This document shows positions 53,165-64,000 of a stretch of 64,000 nucleotides of DNA, one piece after another (position 1 is the first letter of the stretch; the number at the start of each line of letters is the position of its first letter). The notes beneath the pieces were generated by a model, which saw only the letters and a list, made by a program, of their open reading frames with translations, had not been told where the DNA came from and ran no database searches. The DNA lies in NCBI GenBank assembly GCA_936440205.1, contig OW387147.1, positions 17,571,629-17,635,628 on the forward strand, given 5' to 3'. The position numbers were made by a program, and so were the translations under genes. Source of the DNA: Lepidonotus clava (lineage: Eukaryota; Annelida; Polychaeta; Phyllodocida; Polynoidae).

Positions 53165-56100
53165 CTTTCAGGAGCTGAAGGAAATACTACGGTTATATTT
53201 ACAAAATTATTGTATAAAGTTATTGTCAACCATGTGTTAGTCAACCAATGAGTATGACAACATGATGGGACTTAGAGGGGTGGGGTGCCGTGCCATCCGT
53301 CGACGCTCGTATCTGTTGGAAATATTTGTTGGAAGTGGTATTATAATGACCTCCTAATCTACAATATCTTCTTATCATGTAATACAATGAACATATATGC
53401 ACACGTCTAAGCCCCCACCTACCTTCTGTCGACACTTTATTCCTGTGCTAACTGGATACCTGAGACGTATAGTTAGTTTAAATATGTTCACAATAACTTT
53501 GACCTGATTGTCAGTCTAGGTCAGAATCTAGACTTGCATCGGTTCCTCCCACCTGCTGGATGAGGAGTTAGTGATAGGCATCAAGTAGTGTGTTTTGTGC
53601 AACGTATCACGTATCATGATTTCAGGACAATTGTCCTGATGGTTACCGTATAACCACTTATAGTCCCAATTGTTGATAGCAAAGGAGATCTTATAGTGTT
53701 CTTAACTTAAGATAAAACAGGAACATTATAATTGTTATTCAAGTACATAATACTGAAATATTATGATATCTGCATTGTTTGATGGAGATCCTTCAGCTTT
53801 TCTCTCAAAAATTAATATGAATGCCCCCAATGTTTAACAATTTATTTCATGATTGGCTATTTATTGAATACTGTGGAAAGGTATGAACCTCCTATACAAT
53901 TGGAAACATCCTTTCTTGTGTTGATAACATAAGGTGAATAGAGATCAGACTACACAATAATCGATTGGGCTTGTAGGCCGGTATTAACGTTATGTATTAT
54001 AATTTTGTTGCGGTACGTTTACATATCGTCCATTGGTTAAAGACTCAGGGTCAATGCGTCTGATTAAAAAATAGGTTGTTTGTTCAACACTAAAACAGTG
54101 TTATTTTCAATTGCGTCAAATAAGGGTAAACTAACAAAGATCTTGGAAAAACTACAGATATAATGTAACGTCATTGGTATATGTATAGCCGATTGGTAAA
54201 TACAACAACGATAGGCATAGTAATTCTATATTGTTGATCAATTATTAGTTCAATTTTAATTCTATCGAGGCAATGGTTTGTTTCTTTCGATATATATACT
54301 CTATTTCATAGATAATTCTTGTTCAACTTAAATTCCTTATTAGTAAACATATTGACTTAAATATTGAACTATAGTGGGGATTAACATACTAGCTCAACAC
54401 CTTTTAATTGTAGATGTTAGTTCTTAATACATAAGTATGGTTTCAACCTCATCTCCATTGTTTGTTCATTCATTCTTATAGTTCAATAGAACAAATGACG
54501 GTGAGCGCAAATGAGAGGATTTTCTTGATTAGATCCAAGGTGTGACATTCGTCAGCTGGTCATTGCATCACTTGATTAATCTCATCATATGGTATATATC
54601 CACTCGATACAGTAACATCAGACTCCTCATACAATCACTAACATAGTTGATTCCTACTCTACTCATATCCGCTATAGAACATGTTTTTTTTTTATTAAAT
54701 CCAATCTTATACAAAATAAGTTCTTCCTTGGATGGTGAATAACTGTGATACATGAAGTAATGAGATAATGAAATAATGAATGATGAACAGTTGTAATCTC
54801 ACTCACAAAATATATAATATAGCATCATTTATACAATTTCTTCTCGATTTCACGTTTAAAAGATAACTTGTCACCCAATAATTGTTCATTTGCAGACAGA
54901 CTATCCCAAAGGCCAACTCCCCTATAGTAACTACTATTCAAAACCCGTGTTAAAACTGTGAAATCTTTCTGAAATTTAATTTTATCCCCACTGCTACCAT
55001 CAAGATCCCTATGTATATTGATATATTGCAGACTTCACCCGAAGACCACAAAGCTCACTGACTCTGATTCTAAATCAGGACAGATGGTTAAGTACCTCAA
55101 TATTCTTGGAGTATATGGGTGCACATGTACCTTTTTACTTATTTGGAGCAGTCTGAGATTACCTCACCCACCAGGAATAGACATTTCCTTTCTCTATACA
55201 CTACACATGATATCGCTGTTTTTTCTGTAAGTAGTAAGGACTACTGCATCTAGTATCTCAACAGATGTAATGTTATTCAATTTGTAATCTAGCACAATAT
55301 CATTGAACGATGTAATATTTTATCATCTTTTTGATAAAACGAGTCTGATTTGAAAAATAAATTCATATTAGACAATTCTTCAACTCATACTTTGACTATT
55401 CTAAGACTTATGAAATATGACCGCGCGACACAGCTTGCCTACCATGAAATTTGACCATATTACTTGTTAACCACTTATGAAGTTACAAAGACGTTAAACT
55501 AGCAATAGTAAGAAGTTACAAGATAAGTCTATCATCCTACCAATTTTCAAAACTAGGTGGCGCCACCAAGTTTTATTGGCCGCACCACAGCGACACCCAC
55601 GGCGATAGGAGCTGGTAAAATGCTATCGCTGGCCTGTGCACAAGGAGGAAGGAATGATAGCGTAGCGTATTATATATCTTTGCTGTGGATGCCCCACAAT
55701 GTCATGTAGCATAGACATACTTAAGAGGAATAGTCGGAAACTGTCTGAAATAGTCAATAATGATCAGAAATGGTGTTCCCATTGAGCGATGCAACTAGAA
55801 ACCTCATCAAAAAATGATTAATTGCTTTTAGAATAGGCCTATCTGCATTGCTAGATATTGGTCGTTAACCACCTCTAAATCAATTCGAGCAGAAAATTAA
55901 TCTTAGACGCATCTCTCAGTGGATTCGCCCCTTTACTATATTAGCATAGAGATACGTAGGATGCTATTAGTACTAGGCCTATACGACCTCTATCCCGCCT
56001 ATGAAGGCTCTCATTGGCCAATCACCGAAACAGGAACTACATTGCTTATGACCGGAACATGTTTGTGAAGCCACCCTATAGCATATGATTTTTTCCACTT

Positions 56101-57600
56101 ATTGAAGTAAAATGGCATCTTTGATCTTCAGAGTAATGCTTTAGGCCAAAGTGACGGGAGGAAGATAACACTTTACCTTATCCATAAAGCTTGGAAGGAA
56201 AAAACAAGTTTATGGAACCCGCATGATCGATGTATTATACTTATATGTAACATAACTTCAAACTGTTAGTGATGTCACTACCATTACCCATATGGTCTAA
56301 GTGTCTAAACAATGGGCATATCGTTTTCCTTTATATGTTTATATGTTTCAAATCAAATGGAAATTCGCATAATGACCTGCTGATCTATGTCAATTGCATC
56401 AATTAAAAGGGACCTTCTAATTGATCTCCTTTGATCCCATCAATGACATAAATTAAATGACACTTCGCTGAAGTCTACTTAAACAATTAGTTGAAATTGA
56501 TAATAAAGAAAGTCTCGAGATGAGGGTCCATATAAGAGCTACAGAGTAGTAGATTTAGATAAGGTTTGTACCTTGGGCGAAGTTTATGTGATTTGGATAG
56601 AAAACTCCGCATCCGTCCGATAAACACACACATATATATTTCACCTATTTCTAGATTCCTATAGATACTTTAGGTATGTGGATCCTATTTTCTCATTACT
56701 CAATCATCCAGTACAATTGAGGTTTGTCAGAAGTTTAACTCAATAGTCTGGAATGAGGCTGGCGGATATAGGACTGCATAGAGTATGATCCATATTGACA
56801 TTAAATACCATTATAATCACACCATTCCGCTTTATTAACAGACCACTACATCCCTGTGGTGAACATGATATTGGAATGTGTCAAACTATTTTTTTCCAGT
56901 TAATCAATAGTCATGAGTGCATCTTACTAGACGTGACATGTACTGATATTTCTTAATACGCTGTCTTGGCTACATGCCTATGCCCAAGGGATAACATACG
57001 CGATAGACGACATCTTATTCCCTAGTTTTGCCAAACAACCATCCCCGAAAACGGGTTGGCCTTCGTAATACCTTTACTTTCTTTCACGGTAAATGTGACA
57101 CAATTTTTACCCATCCTCCTACCCCGAGTGCAATAAAGAAGATAAAGTGATTACATTGATTGACTGTTCTATTGAATTGAAAAAACAAACCGATGTATAG
57201 TTATTATCATAGTAGTAATGACTGCAGTCATAGGAGGTAGAGTGTTTGTTTTACTCCTTATGAAGCAATACAACACAATCTTATTGTTTTCAAATCACTG
57301 ATGGGCAAATCTCTCTATACCTTTACCCGTTCTAAGATTTCGGCATACAGATGTATTGATGTACATCTAAACATAATATTACAATGACAATAATGCGGCA
57401 TTGTAATAAGTTGGATTAACACGGGGATATTTCAATTGACTGTAAATTAGATCGGCTTCTGAGCTAAAAAGTAATGTCCCTCTTGAATTGCGTTGCCGTT
57501 TCAAACATGGGACTATACATTCAATTTCAATATGGATCTCATTGCCAATAGCTTATCATTCAAGAAAGAAAATATGATGAAAAAAGACATAGCCGGGCAC
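53165..57600. other. Gene-free AT-rich stretch
   Basis: No exon found on either strand apart from a LINE fragment (54825-55040). The dioxygenase promoter should lie at its left edge, since an acceptor-like TTTCAG-free start makes the first exon position unclear. Short open frames here show no family features. Confidence 0.5.
54825..55040 (-). mobile_element. LINE fragment, extreme C-terminus of reverse transcriptase protein
   Basis: About 60 open codons on the minus strand ending in TGA at 54825. They carry the pattern YYRGVGLWDSL...SFKREIEKKLYK, the usual end of CR1/L2/Jockey-type second proteins. The frame is lost upstream of about 55040. A CATTA-rich tail follows at about 54750-54790. Confidence 0.65.
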
Positions 57601-58211
57601 ATAGCTAGGGGGATGGGGCGATGACATATACATGTATCTCACTGAGTTAGAGACGTCGTTACCATGACAACGGCATGGAGCATCTCCATCAAAAGGACGC
57701 TATCCCAGCTGTCTCAGGCGCATGCGCAGCGCCCTGGAGGAGTCCGGAGGGGAGGGGGTTGTAGGAGAACCCAAAGGAAACACGACTCACTCCGGAGTCA
57801 GGGTCTCCAGTATACAACAACAAAACGACGTCATCTCCCACCAACGCGGGATTTCCTGCCTCCTGGGTCCAACCAACAGGTGCGGCGTTCGCAGAACTCT
57901 CCGGTCACGGAGACCACGGGTTGGCTTTACCTGAGTGACGTCATCGGGCGGAAGTTGGGCGGCGTCACTGGAGCGTGACTAACGGGGGAGTAGAGCTTTG
58001 AACGCGGGCGGCGGGCGGCCAGTCGACTGTGGGAACGCGGCGTGAGAGGTTTAACCGTACCAGTAGTAGTACTCCAACTACCACCACAACATCCAACTAC
58101 AGTACAGGAGGACACATTCTCTGGGATTGTTGCCTTTAATAATAACACCAGCTGCTACATACCACACGCTTACATACCTGAAGCAGGTAGAATTTAAAAA
58201 ACGCCGCAAGC
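57600..58211 (+). promoter_or_regulatory. CpG-rich promoter and leader of the right-hand gene
   Basis: GC- and CpG-rich against AT-rich flanks. It contains GTTACCATGACAAC (57658-57671), an RFX X-box-like site, a consensus CRE TGACGTCA (57936-57943) next to GCGGAAGTTGGGCGG, and another GACGTCA near 57825. The open frame at 57664-57978 is of biased composition and is more likely leader than protein. Confidence 0.55.
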
Positions 58212-58260
58212 ATGGAGAACGTAATTCGGATCGCCCTACTGGGACTGCTCTGTCAAATAG
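58212..58260 (+). CDS. First coding exon of a secreted or membrane protein (rest outside window)
   Basis: ATG opens 16 codons reading MENVIRIALLGLLCQI and ends in phase 1 at a strong GTAAGTTT donor. The residues look like the core of a signal peptide, so the protein probably enters the secretory pathway. No further exon is recognisable in the remaining 5.7 kb, which implies a long first intron. The family cannot be named. Confidence 0.5.
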
Positions 58261-60797
58261 GTAAGTTTGTTTGCTAAATATACACACACCTCCCTCCCCG
58301 GTCGTCAGCTGCTTGCATAGCTATGAATGTATGTAGGTCTACCAGCGTCGCTCTAGCTTGACCAACGGCGACCTAATTCTGCAGGTTTGAAATGGCTGAA
58401 GCCACCACCATAACGATCAGGTGTGCTGCAGGTAGATTCTTGGCAGGAGGTGGGGTAGTTGAAGGGGTGAGGGTGGCGGTACAGGTAGACGCTGAAACCA
58501 CTCTTTGAGTGGAGGCCTTAACACCACTAAGGTGACATGTTGTGACAGCCGTTCTGTACTGCATGTTATTGGGGCCGGTCAGTCAGAAAAACTGACCAGC
58601 ACCTGTCTGACCCACTCACTGGTCAGCAGACATCACATCACGCTATATACATGAGTTATCCATTACTGTACTGTAATTATGCTATTTGATAACTAGTTTC
58701 GCCAGGAACTGCATTATACGCTGACAACATGCATTAAGTATTGCAGTGCCAACATATTATTTGTCTGAAACACGACATGCTAACAGGTGAAATGGCTAAA
58801 GAGCATGAAGATGGTAAAAATGACTGCCATTGGATTGGTTCCAGTATGAATTCACATTTTCACTTCGTACGCATTTCTCTTTAATACTAACGCACTTGGT
58901 AATAAGTATGGTATCATTTCTAGAGGATCACTCCGTGTAATGTGAGATGCACAGTTTTGTTGTAAGTGTTATTCGAATAATGTTTGATGACTGTGTGCTA
59001 CATGCCGGGTACATGCGCCAAGTGTGCATAACTGTGACAGTAGGGTCACCATCAGACACGGATATTCTGTAAAGTTAAAACAATTATCAACACCTCTACC
59101 ATTTTTATGCACACGTTTATTCTTCTTTAAACGATTCCTATGAATTCAAATGGTTGTGAATCTTTAATGATTACCTGTACCTTTATATTTTCACCTCCCC
59201 TTTCATAAAGGGAAAAAATATATAAGAAAAATAGATGTCAAAGTCGCCAGTTATCCGGGTGTGAATAAGTATTTTCATATCGTCATAAAAACACAAAATA
59301 ACAGCCCTGTTCCGATGTGATCACTCGCCGCACAAACCGCAGGGAATATACTTGCCGGGACTCATTACAGTAATTAACTCTGAGTAATTTCCGAACGGTT
59401 GAAGGATTATGTAATTTCACAGCATGGTTGGCGTGATAATCTAGCATGGAATGTCTGGGTTTTGGGGGGAACTGCGGAAGGGTTCAGGGTGTTACACGCT
59501 GTGGGATAATATCCTACCCTTATCCTACTCATGAGCCCAAGTTGGCCCAAGTTGCTGTAACGAGCTGCTCGGAGCTACTTCCGGTGTGAGAAGCGACTCA
59601 CAAGTCTCTCTCGTCACCTCGGCGTTTTTCTAGTGAGTTTGAAACTGCACAGCCACACTAAAAGTGCCTTAGTTAAGGTAATTTAAAGGGAAAAAATAGT
59701 GAGCGTAAGGTTTTATCCCGCAGTAACTCAGCTCCTAAGCTATACAAGTTGAGCTTCACCTAACCTTGCTACAGGTACTATGCTGTACTTAGTTCTTGAG
59801 TTTTTAGTAGAAGTCCAACTTTAGAGCTCACACTGATACACTAGCAGGATTGATTTCTCGGCGAACTTGACTTGCAAGAGACTGCAAGCCACGTTCATCT
59901 AAGTAAACAGGATTCTATTTGAATGCCGAAAGCAGTAGCAAGAGGAACCATAGCCCCTGCAAGCTGACACTGAATAAAACGACATTCCTTCCAAACGAGA
60001 TTAGATCATTTAACACAGGAAACACAACCTGTTTCATAGGATTATGCGAATGTATAAACACGTTTTTGAAATGAGTTTGGGCGAATATTTGACGTTTTTT
60101 TGTGCATAATACGCGGCTGTTGGTCTTGCGCAAAGTCCTCCACCATTACGTCCACTCTATTGTAAACACATGCTGGGGAGGAGACAGGTGAGAACAGTGA
60201 TCACCTGACATAAATAAGGTCAGGGCCCCCAGCAGATTGCGACCCTACTTAAGTTACCCCAGCTCCCTTCGACTCTCCCAGTCCCTTCCCTTCTCATCTG
60301 TCCCTCCCCTCTCTCTCTCTCACCATTTCTCCTATTCTTTCAAGGTATTTGACGACGCATATTATTCCCGGAGATTGTTGGCATATGCCATAGCACGTAT
60401 TTTGTGAGATTATTTCTAGAATATTTTCTTCGTAATAAATTTGATTTGTTTGCCAGGATGTCTGCTTGCTTTATAAATACAAAGTTGCAGTTTTAAGCTA
60501 AATAGTTTCTTTAAGAAGCTAAACTACCGTAGTCAGAATTCTATAGAGAAACCTGTCCTCGAGCTAAATTTAGAACATCCTGGTGAATGGTTTGAGTTTC
60601 CTTGTATTAAAAAGGAATTTATAGAAGTACACTGCAAAATATTTGAGTCAACATTGACATGTTTACTAAGGCTTTACTCCAAGTCGGATAGACTTTTCAA
60701 ACAAAGGAACCCCTAGGCACAAAGAAACTGGGGTTTTGTTCGGTAAATCCCTTCCGCATGACTAGTTAGAGCACTCCAGGTTTGGGGGTACCTCTCA

Positions 60798-60831
60798 TCA
60801 TGGAGACTAAAATAACTTTACTCTCTCTGCT
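60798..60831. repeat. Unoccupied copy of the repeat split at 36041-36669
   Basis: CATGGAGACTAAAATAACTT, then TACTCTCTCTG, matches the two flanks of the 36041-36669 MITE joined across a single TA. Confidence 0.75.
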
Positions 60832-61892
60832 CTCATGCAGTAGTCTTGGGTTGGTGAGGGTTTGGGGTTTGAGAGGTGCATGGGGTGGAAGGAAACCATT
60901 GAATGACGCGTGTGTGTGAGAGAGTTGTATGGTTGGGGCACCCCACTGGTTCAGAGTAGGGCGCTGAGGTTGGGGTGAGGTGGTAGTACTACATCAGTAC
61001 ATGTAGCAGGGCTTCCTCCAGGGTCGGAGGGTCACAGGCCCTGGAGGGTGAAGGACAGGGTCCTCCTCTGGTGGTCCTTGTGTCTGGATGCCATGCCCCC
61101 TGGAGGAGGTACAGGGTAGTGCTTACAATGTGCCCCCACCCCCAGGAGGTAGGTTTGTGTACGTAATTAGTTCAACACACTGCGACCATTCAAACCTCCC
61201 CTAGGCTTAGGGAATGCTGCATGTAAACAGCACTCAATAGTTTAAAAGGCGATTACGTCGATTTCAATCTTGTTAGGTAACTATCAGGATAATTTACAAT
61301 TGTTAGGAGTTTCTCTGAATGAGGCGATTATACTTCATTGGGTTAAGTGGTCTGATATTTGTTTATAATGGCCCAGGTGCATCTTACAGTTGTGTGGCGT
61401 AATACACTGCAAGTTAGTTCATTTGATTTGAGAGTACAATTAAAACCCCCGAATTTTAAACACTCAGAATTTGAATTTGAAAAATTTAGTGAAATTACAA
61501 AACGGGTTATTTTTCGCATAAATTTATTTTGAACTTTAATATAGTCTCTAGGATCTATGTCATTTAATAATGATATGCATTTGCATGTCGCTTTGATTCT
61601 TGGTATGAATAACCTTAGGAATAGCCTATTTGGCAATTTTATAATGACACAAATTTAAAGCTGTAGGGCATAGGCTTTCATTCTATTTTTTTGTAACCTA
61701 ATTTTCTCCGGCACAGTCTTTCACAAAGACTTAAATGTTTAGGTCACGCATATCCCAATTCTAATTGAAACTTCTACCTACCTGTTTCGAACGGCCCTTC
61801 AACTATTGAATAGGGCCATTTGAATGTTTCAATCAGCAGCACCCTCCTACAAGCATTGCCCACATGCTTGGCGTGGTCAAACTAAAGTTCAC

Positions 61893-61906
61893 GTTACCAT
61901 GGCAAC
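61893..61906. promoter_or_regulatory. RFX X-box-like inverted repeat
   Basis: GTTACCATGGCAAC differs by one base from the symmetric X-box GTTGCCATGGCAAC bound by RFX factors. It lies in the presumed first intron of the right-hand gene. Confidence 0.5.
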
Positions 61907-62898
61907 GTTTCCCACGGAAAGTGAAGGGAGTGGATACAGCAGTGGGACCACGCGCTTGTACGTACTATAGAGGCCTATTGTACCTACATAATCTCACCTT
62001 TTCCCAAAACACTGGGAACTTTGAAGGGGCATTGTTGCTTGAGGGTGTCCGTCATCGTGACGTAGTGCATTCACAATTCAGTGTTTTGTTTTGCATAGTC
62101 CATGACGTGTGCGATGTCAACAGTAGGCCTAACTCTAAAAATAGAATATATGAGCCTGTGTTTTTTTGTTTCCACATTTTAAGGTAAGATACCCCCTCCC
62201 TGCACACCTGACTCGCCATACATTAACATATGCAGAATGAATGATCAAGCATGAGTTATTTGTCACATATTTCCTCTAGTATTAAGTAATTGTTAATGCC
62301 CTCCTGTCCAGATACATAAAGAGGAATCAGTTTGATTGTTCTATGTCTGGTATCGTCAAAAAGGCACGCAATGCGCAAAAATCTTAATTTTTAGACGCAT
62401 TTCGGCGGCGATCGCTCATGGCTCAATCCGTTCATACGGCGTGGGAGGGGCAGTTAGGAGTCCTCCGAGTTGCTTATTTAGAAACAATTCTTCGCACGTG
62501 TGGGCAGGCGGCCTGACAATGATGGATAGTAAACACTTTTAGGCCTCCCTCGGCCTAATCTCGGCCTAGGTGTACATGTGTACTTGTAGGCTGGCGCCCC
62601 TCAGCCAGCCTCACACGACCTGGGCCGGCCCCTCCAATGGGGTGCAGCTCAAGGGGTGTAGGGGTGAGCATGGGGTGAGCAGCTCATAGGGTGTAGGGGT
62701 CGGCCCTGAGCGACTCCCGCCAGCCCTCCCAGGGTCCGCTACTACTTGTAGGCCCTCTGAGAGAAAATCGGAATTTTAGTAGCTTTTAGCCTCAGCATTT
62801 AGCTAAACGTAATCGTCAAAAAATTAAGCAGAATTTATTTTTATGCAAACAAAAGGTACGTTAATTATTTCTGTAATCAAACTTTACCTAAAGGCGTT

Positions 62899-63084
62899 AT
62901 GCATTAAAAAAACCTGTATTAAGAATATCTAGATACTTAATTTGGTACAGTCAAGAGTTCTGTTTTCCAATGCAATCCTATACTATGAATATGCATTAAA
63001 AAAAACTGCAATTAGGATATATTTAGATACTTAATTTGGTACAGTCAAGAGTTCTGTTTCCCAATGCATCCCTATCATGAATGA
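62899..63084. repeat. 92-bp tandem duplication
   Basis: Two units starting ATGCATTAAAAAAA (62899, 62991) share TTTGGTACAGTCAAGAGTTC and differ at roughly a dozen positions. No function is apparent. Confidence 0.9.
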
Positions 63085-64000
63085 ATGGCACATGTGTACC
63101 GGGCATGTGTATCCCTACAAATGTGACACCGTTCCGATACCGTTCAACCTCGGGTTATCGCTCCTGGAAATGCAATTTTCTACAAATTACAAGTGCACTC
63201 ATTCAGGCGCTACCTTTCCCAGGTGGGTGCTGGTACGTTACACCTCCCCACCTGGGCTAACCACCTGAGCACCCTTCACACACATACCTGTCTGGACAGG
63301 TGAGAGGTGGGCACCAGATTATGTCAGGTGAGGTAAGCGGCTGACCCAGAAGGTACTGGAGGGAGTGTAGTAAGGGTATAGGTTAGTCAGGGTAAGTTAC
63401 AACCGTTACTCTAGGCATTGTAAGATATACACACTCCATATCTTTGCAAACAAACCAGGAAAGCTAGATATGAGAGTTAGGTTTGTGTACTTTTATCTGG
63501 ATTCTTGCATAAGATTCCAGGATAAATAAAACACGGGCAGGAGTTTGAAAACATTATTCTTATGTGATGGGGTGGGTTTCGCTATGCCTTTTCTGAAACA
63601 TCTCGAGTGAGATTCTTTGCTTGGCAGTCTATTGGAATTGGCTGCTGGTAGCTTATGTGTAAGTGGGTGAATGTTTGTTGATTGGGAGCTCAATTTCGGA
63701 GAGAAGGGGGCTGGTGTAGTTGGGGGTGTATTTGTACAGTCACCTGCCATGACGTGAACACAAAGCCACACACGGGGATGGCAAACATTGGATGAAGCCC
63801 CAGTATAACGTTCGATGGAGTAAGGGATGGAGTACCAGTAGTACCTGACCGTTGGTCAACATTGTTTAACGTTGTTTGACGTTCTTCAGGTCTACCGACA
63901 CACACACGACCCTAATCTCCGATCAATTCACCAGACTGCTAGACCTTAGACGGTTATATTCTATTGATGCACAAAAAAGGTTGTAGTTATGATGCTGCAA

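Larger units (their letters stand above)
58261..64000. other. Probable long first intron, no exon seen
   Basis: Holds an unoccupied repeat (60798-60831), a second X-box-like site (61893-61906) and a 92-bp tandem duplication (62899-63084). Short CT-rich tracts lie near 60240-60345. Open frames at 61343-61636 (minus) and 61864-62187 (plus) do not resemble known families. Confidence 0.45.

Noticed and set aside
57664-57978. 104-codon open frame as a gene
   Set aside because: Lies in a CpG-rich promoter with CRE and X-box motifs; composition is biased and no family pattern is seen. The GC-rich context explains the lack of stops.
61343-61636. 97-codon minus-strand frame as a gene or LINE fragment
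   Set aside because: No reverse transcriptase C-terminal pattern, no splice context and no recognisable domain.

Overview
This window is nuclear DNA from an invertebrate animal. Genes are intron-rich, with small GC-rich exons in an AT-rich background, and the introns and spacers are full of short inverted-repeat DNA elements, LINE 3' fragments and a tRNA-like SINE. The proteins are clear bilaterian orthologues. I cannot fix the species; a marine lophotrochozoan or a non-vertebrate deuterostome such as amphioxus would fit. All protein matches are made from memory of the families, not from a search.

Layout. PAN2 (minus, 164-9053; its 3' part lies left of the window) is followed by a repeat-rich spacer, then RPA3 (plus, 13401-16978). 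MIOS (minus, 20907-34051) converges on RPA3. A short divergent promoter separates MIOS from CCDC89 (plus, 35278-46419). A PhyH-family Fe(II)/2-oxoglutarate dioxygenase (minus, 48319-53164) converges on CCDC89. A long AT-rich gap leads to a CpG-rich promoter and one signal-peptide exon (plus, 58212-58260) whose gene continues beyond the right edge. I resolved exons for five genes. Four of the five (PAN2 as far as it is in the window, RPA3, MIOS, CCDC89) join into open frames: 795, 118, 899 and 347 codons. The dioxygenase has one extra base in its iron-binding exon.

Functions. PAN2 (mRNA deadenylation), RPA3 (single-stranded DNA binding) and MIOS (GATOR2, amino-acid signalling to mTORC1) are housekeeping genes and do not form one pathway. 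The tail-to-tail MIOS-RPA3 pair is also neighbouring in vertebrates, which suggests retained microsynteny.

Most interesting: (1) an LTR retroelement in CCDC89 intron 3 with identical 185-bp LTRs, a tRNA-Leu-like primer site and a purine tract, but no visible gag or pol; it carries two long frames built partly of 64-residue and 24-residue tandem repeats; (2) a textbook U12-type AT-AC intron in MIOS; (3) three local duplications in MIOS that copied an exon edge, namely a splice donor, a splice acceptor and most of the last exon; (4) two inverted-repeat elements nested in other repeats, each with an unoccupied paralogous site elsewhere in this same window.
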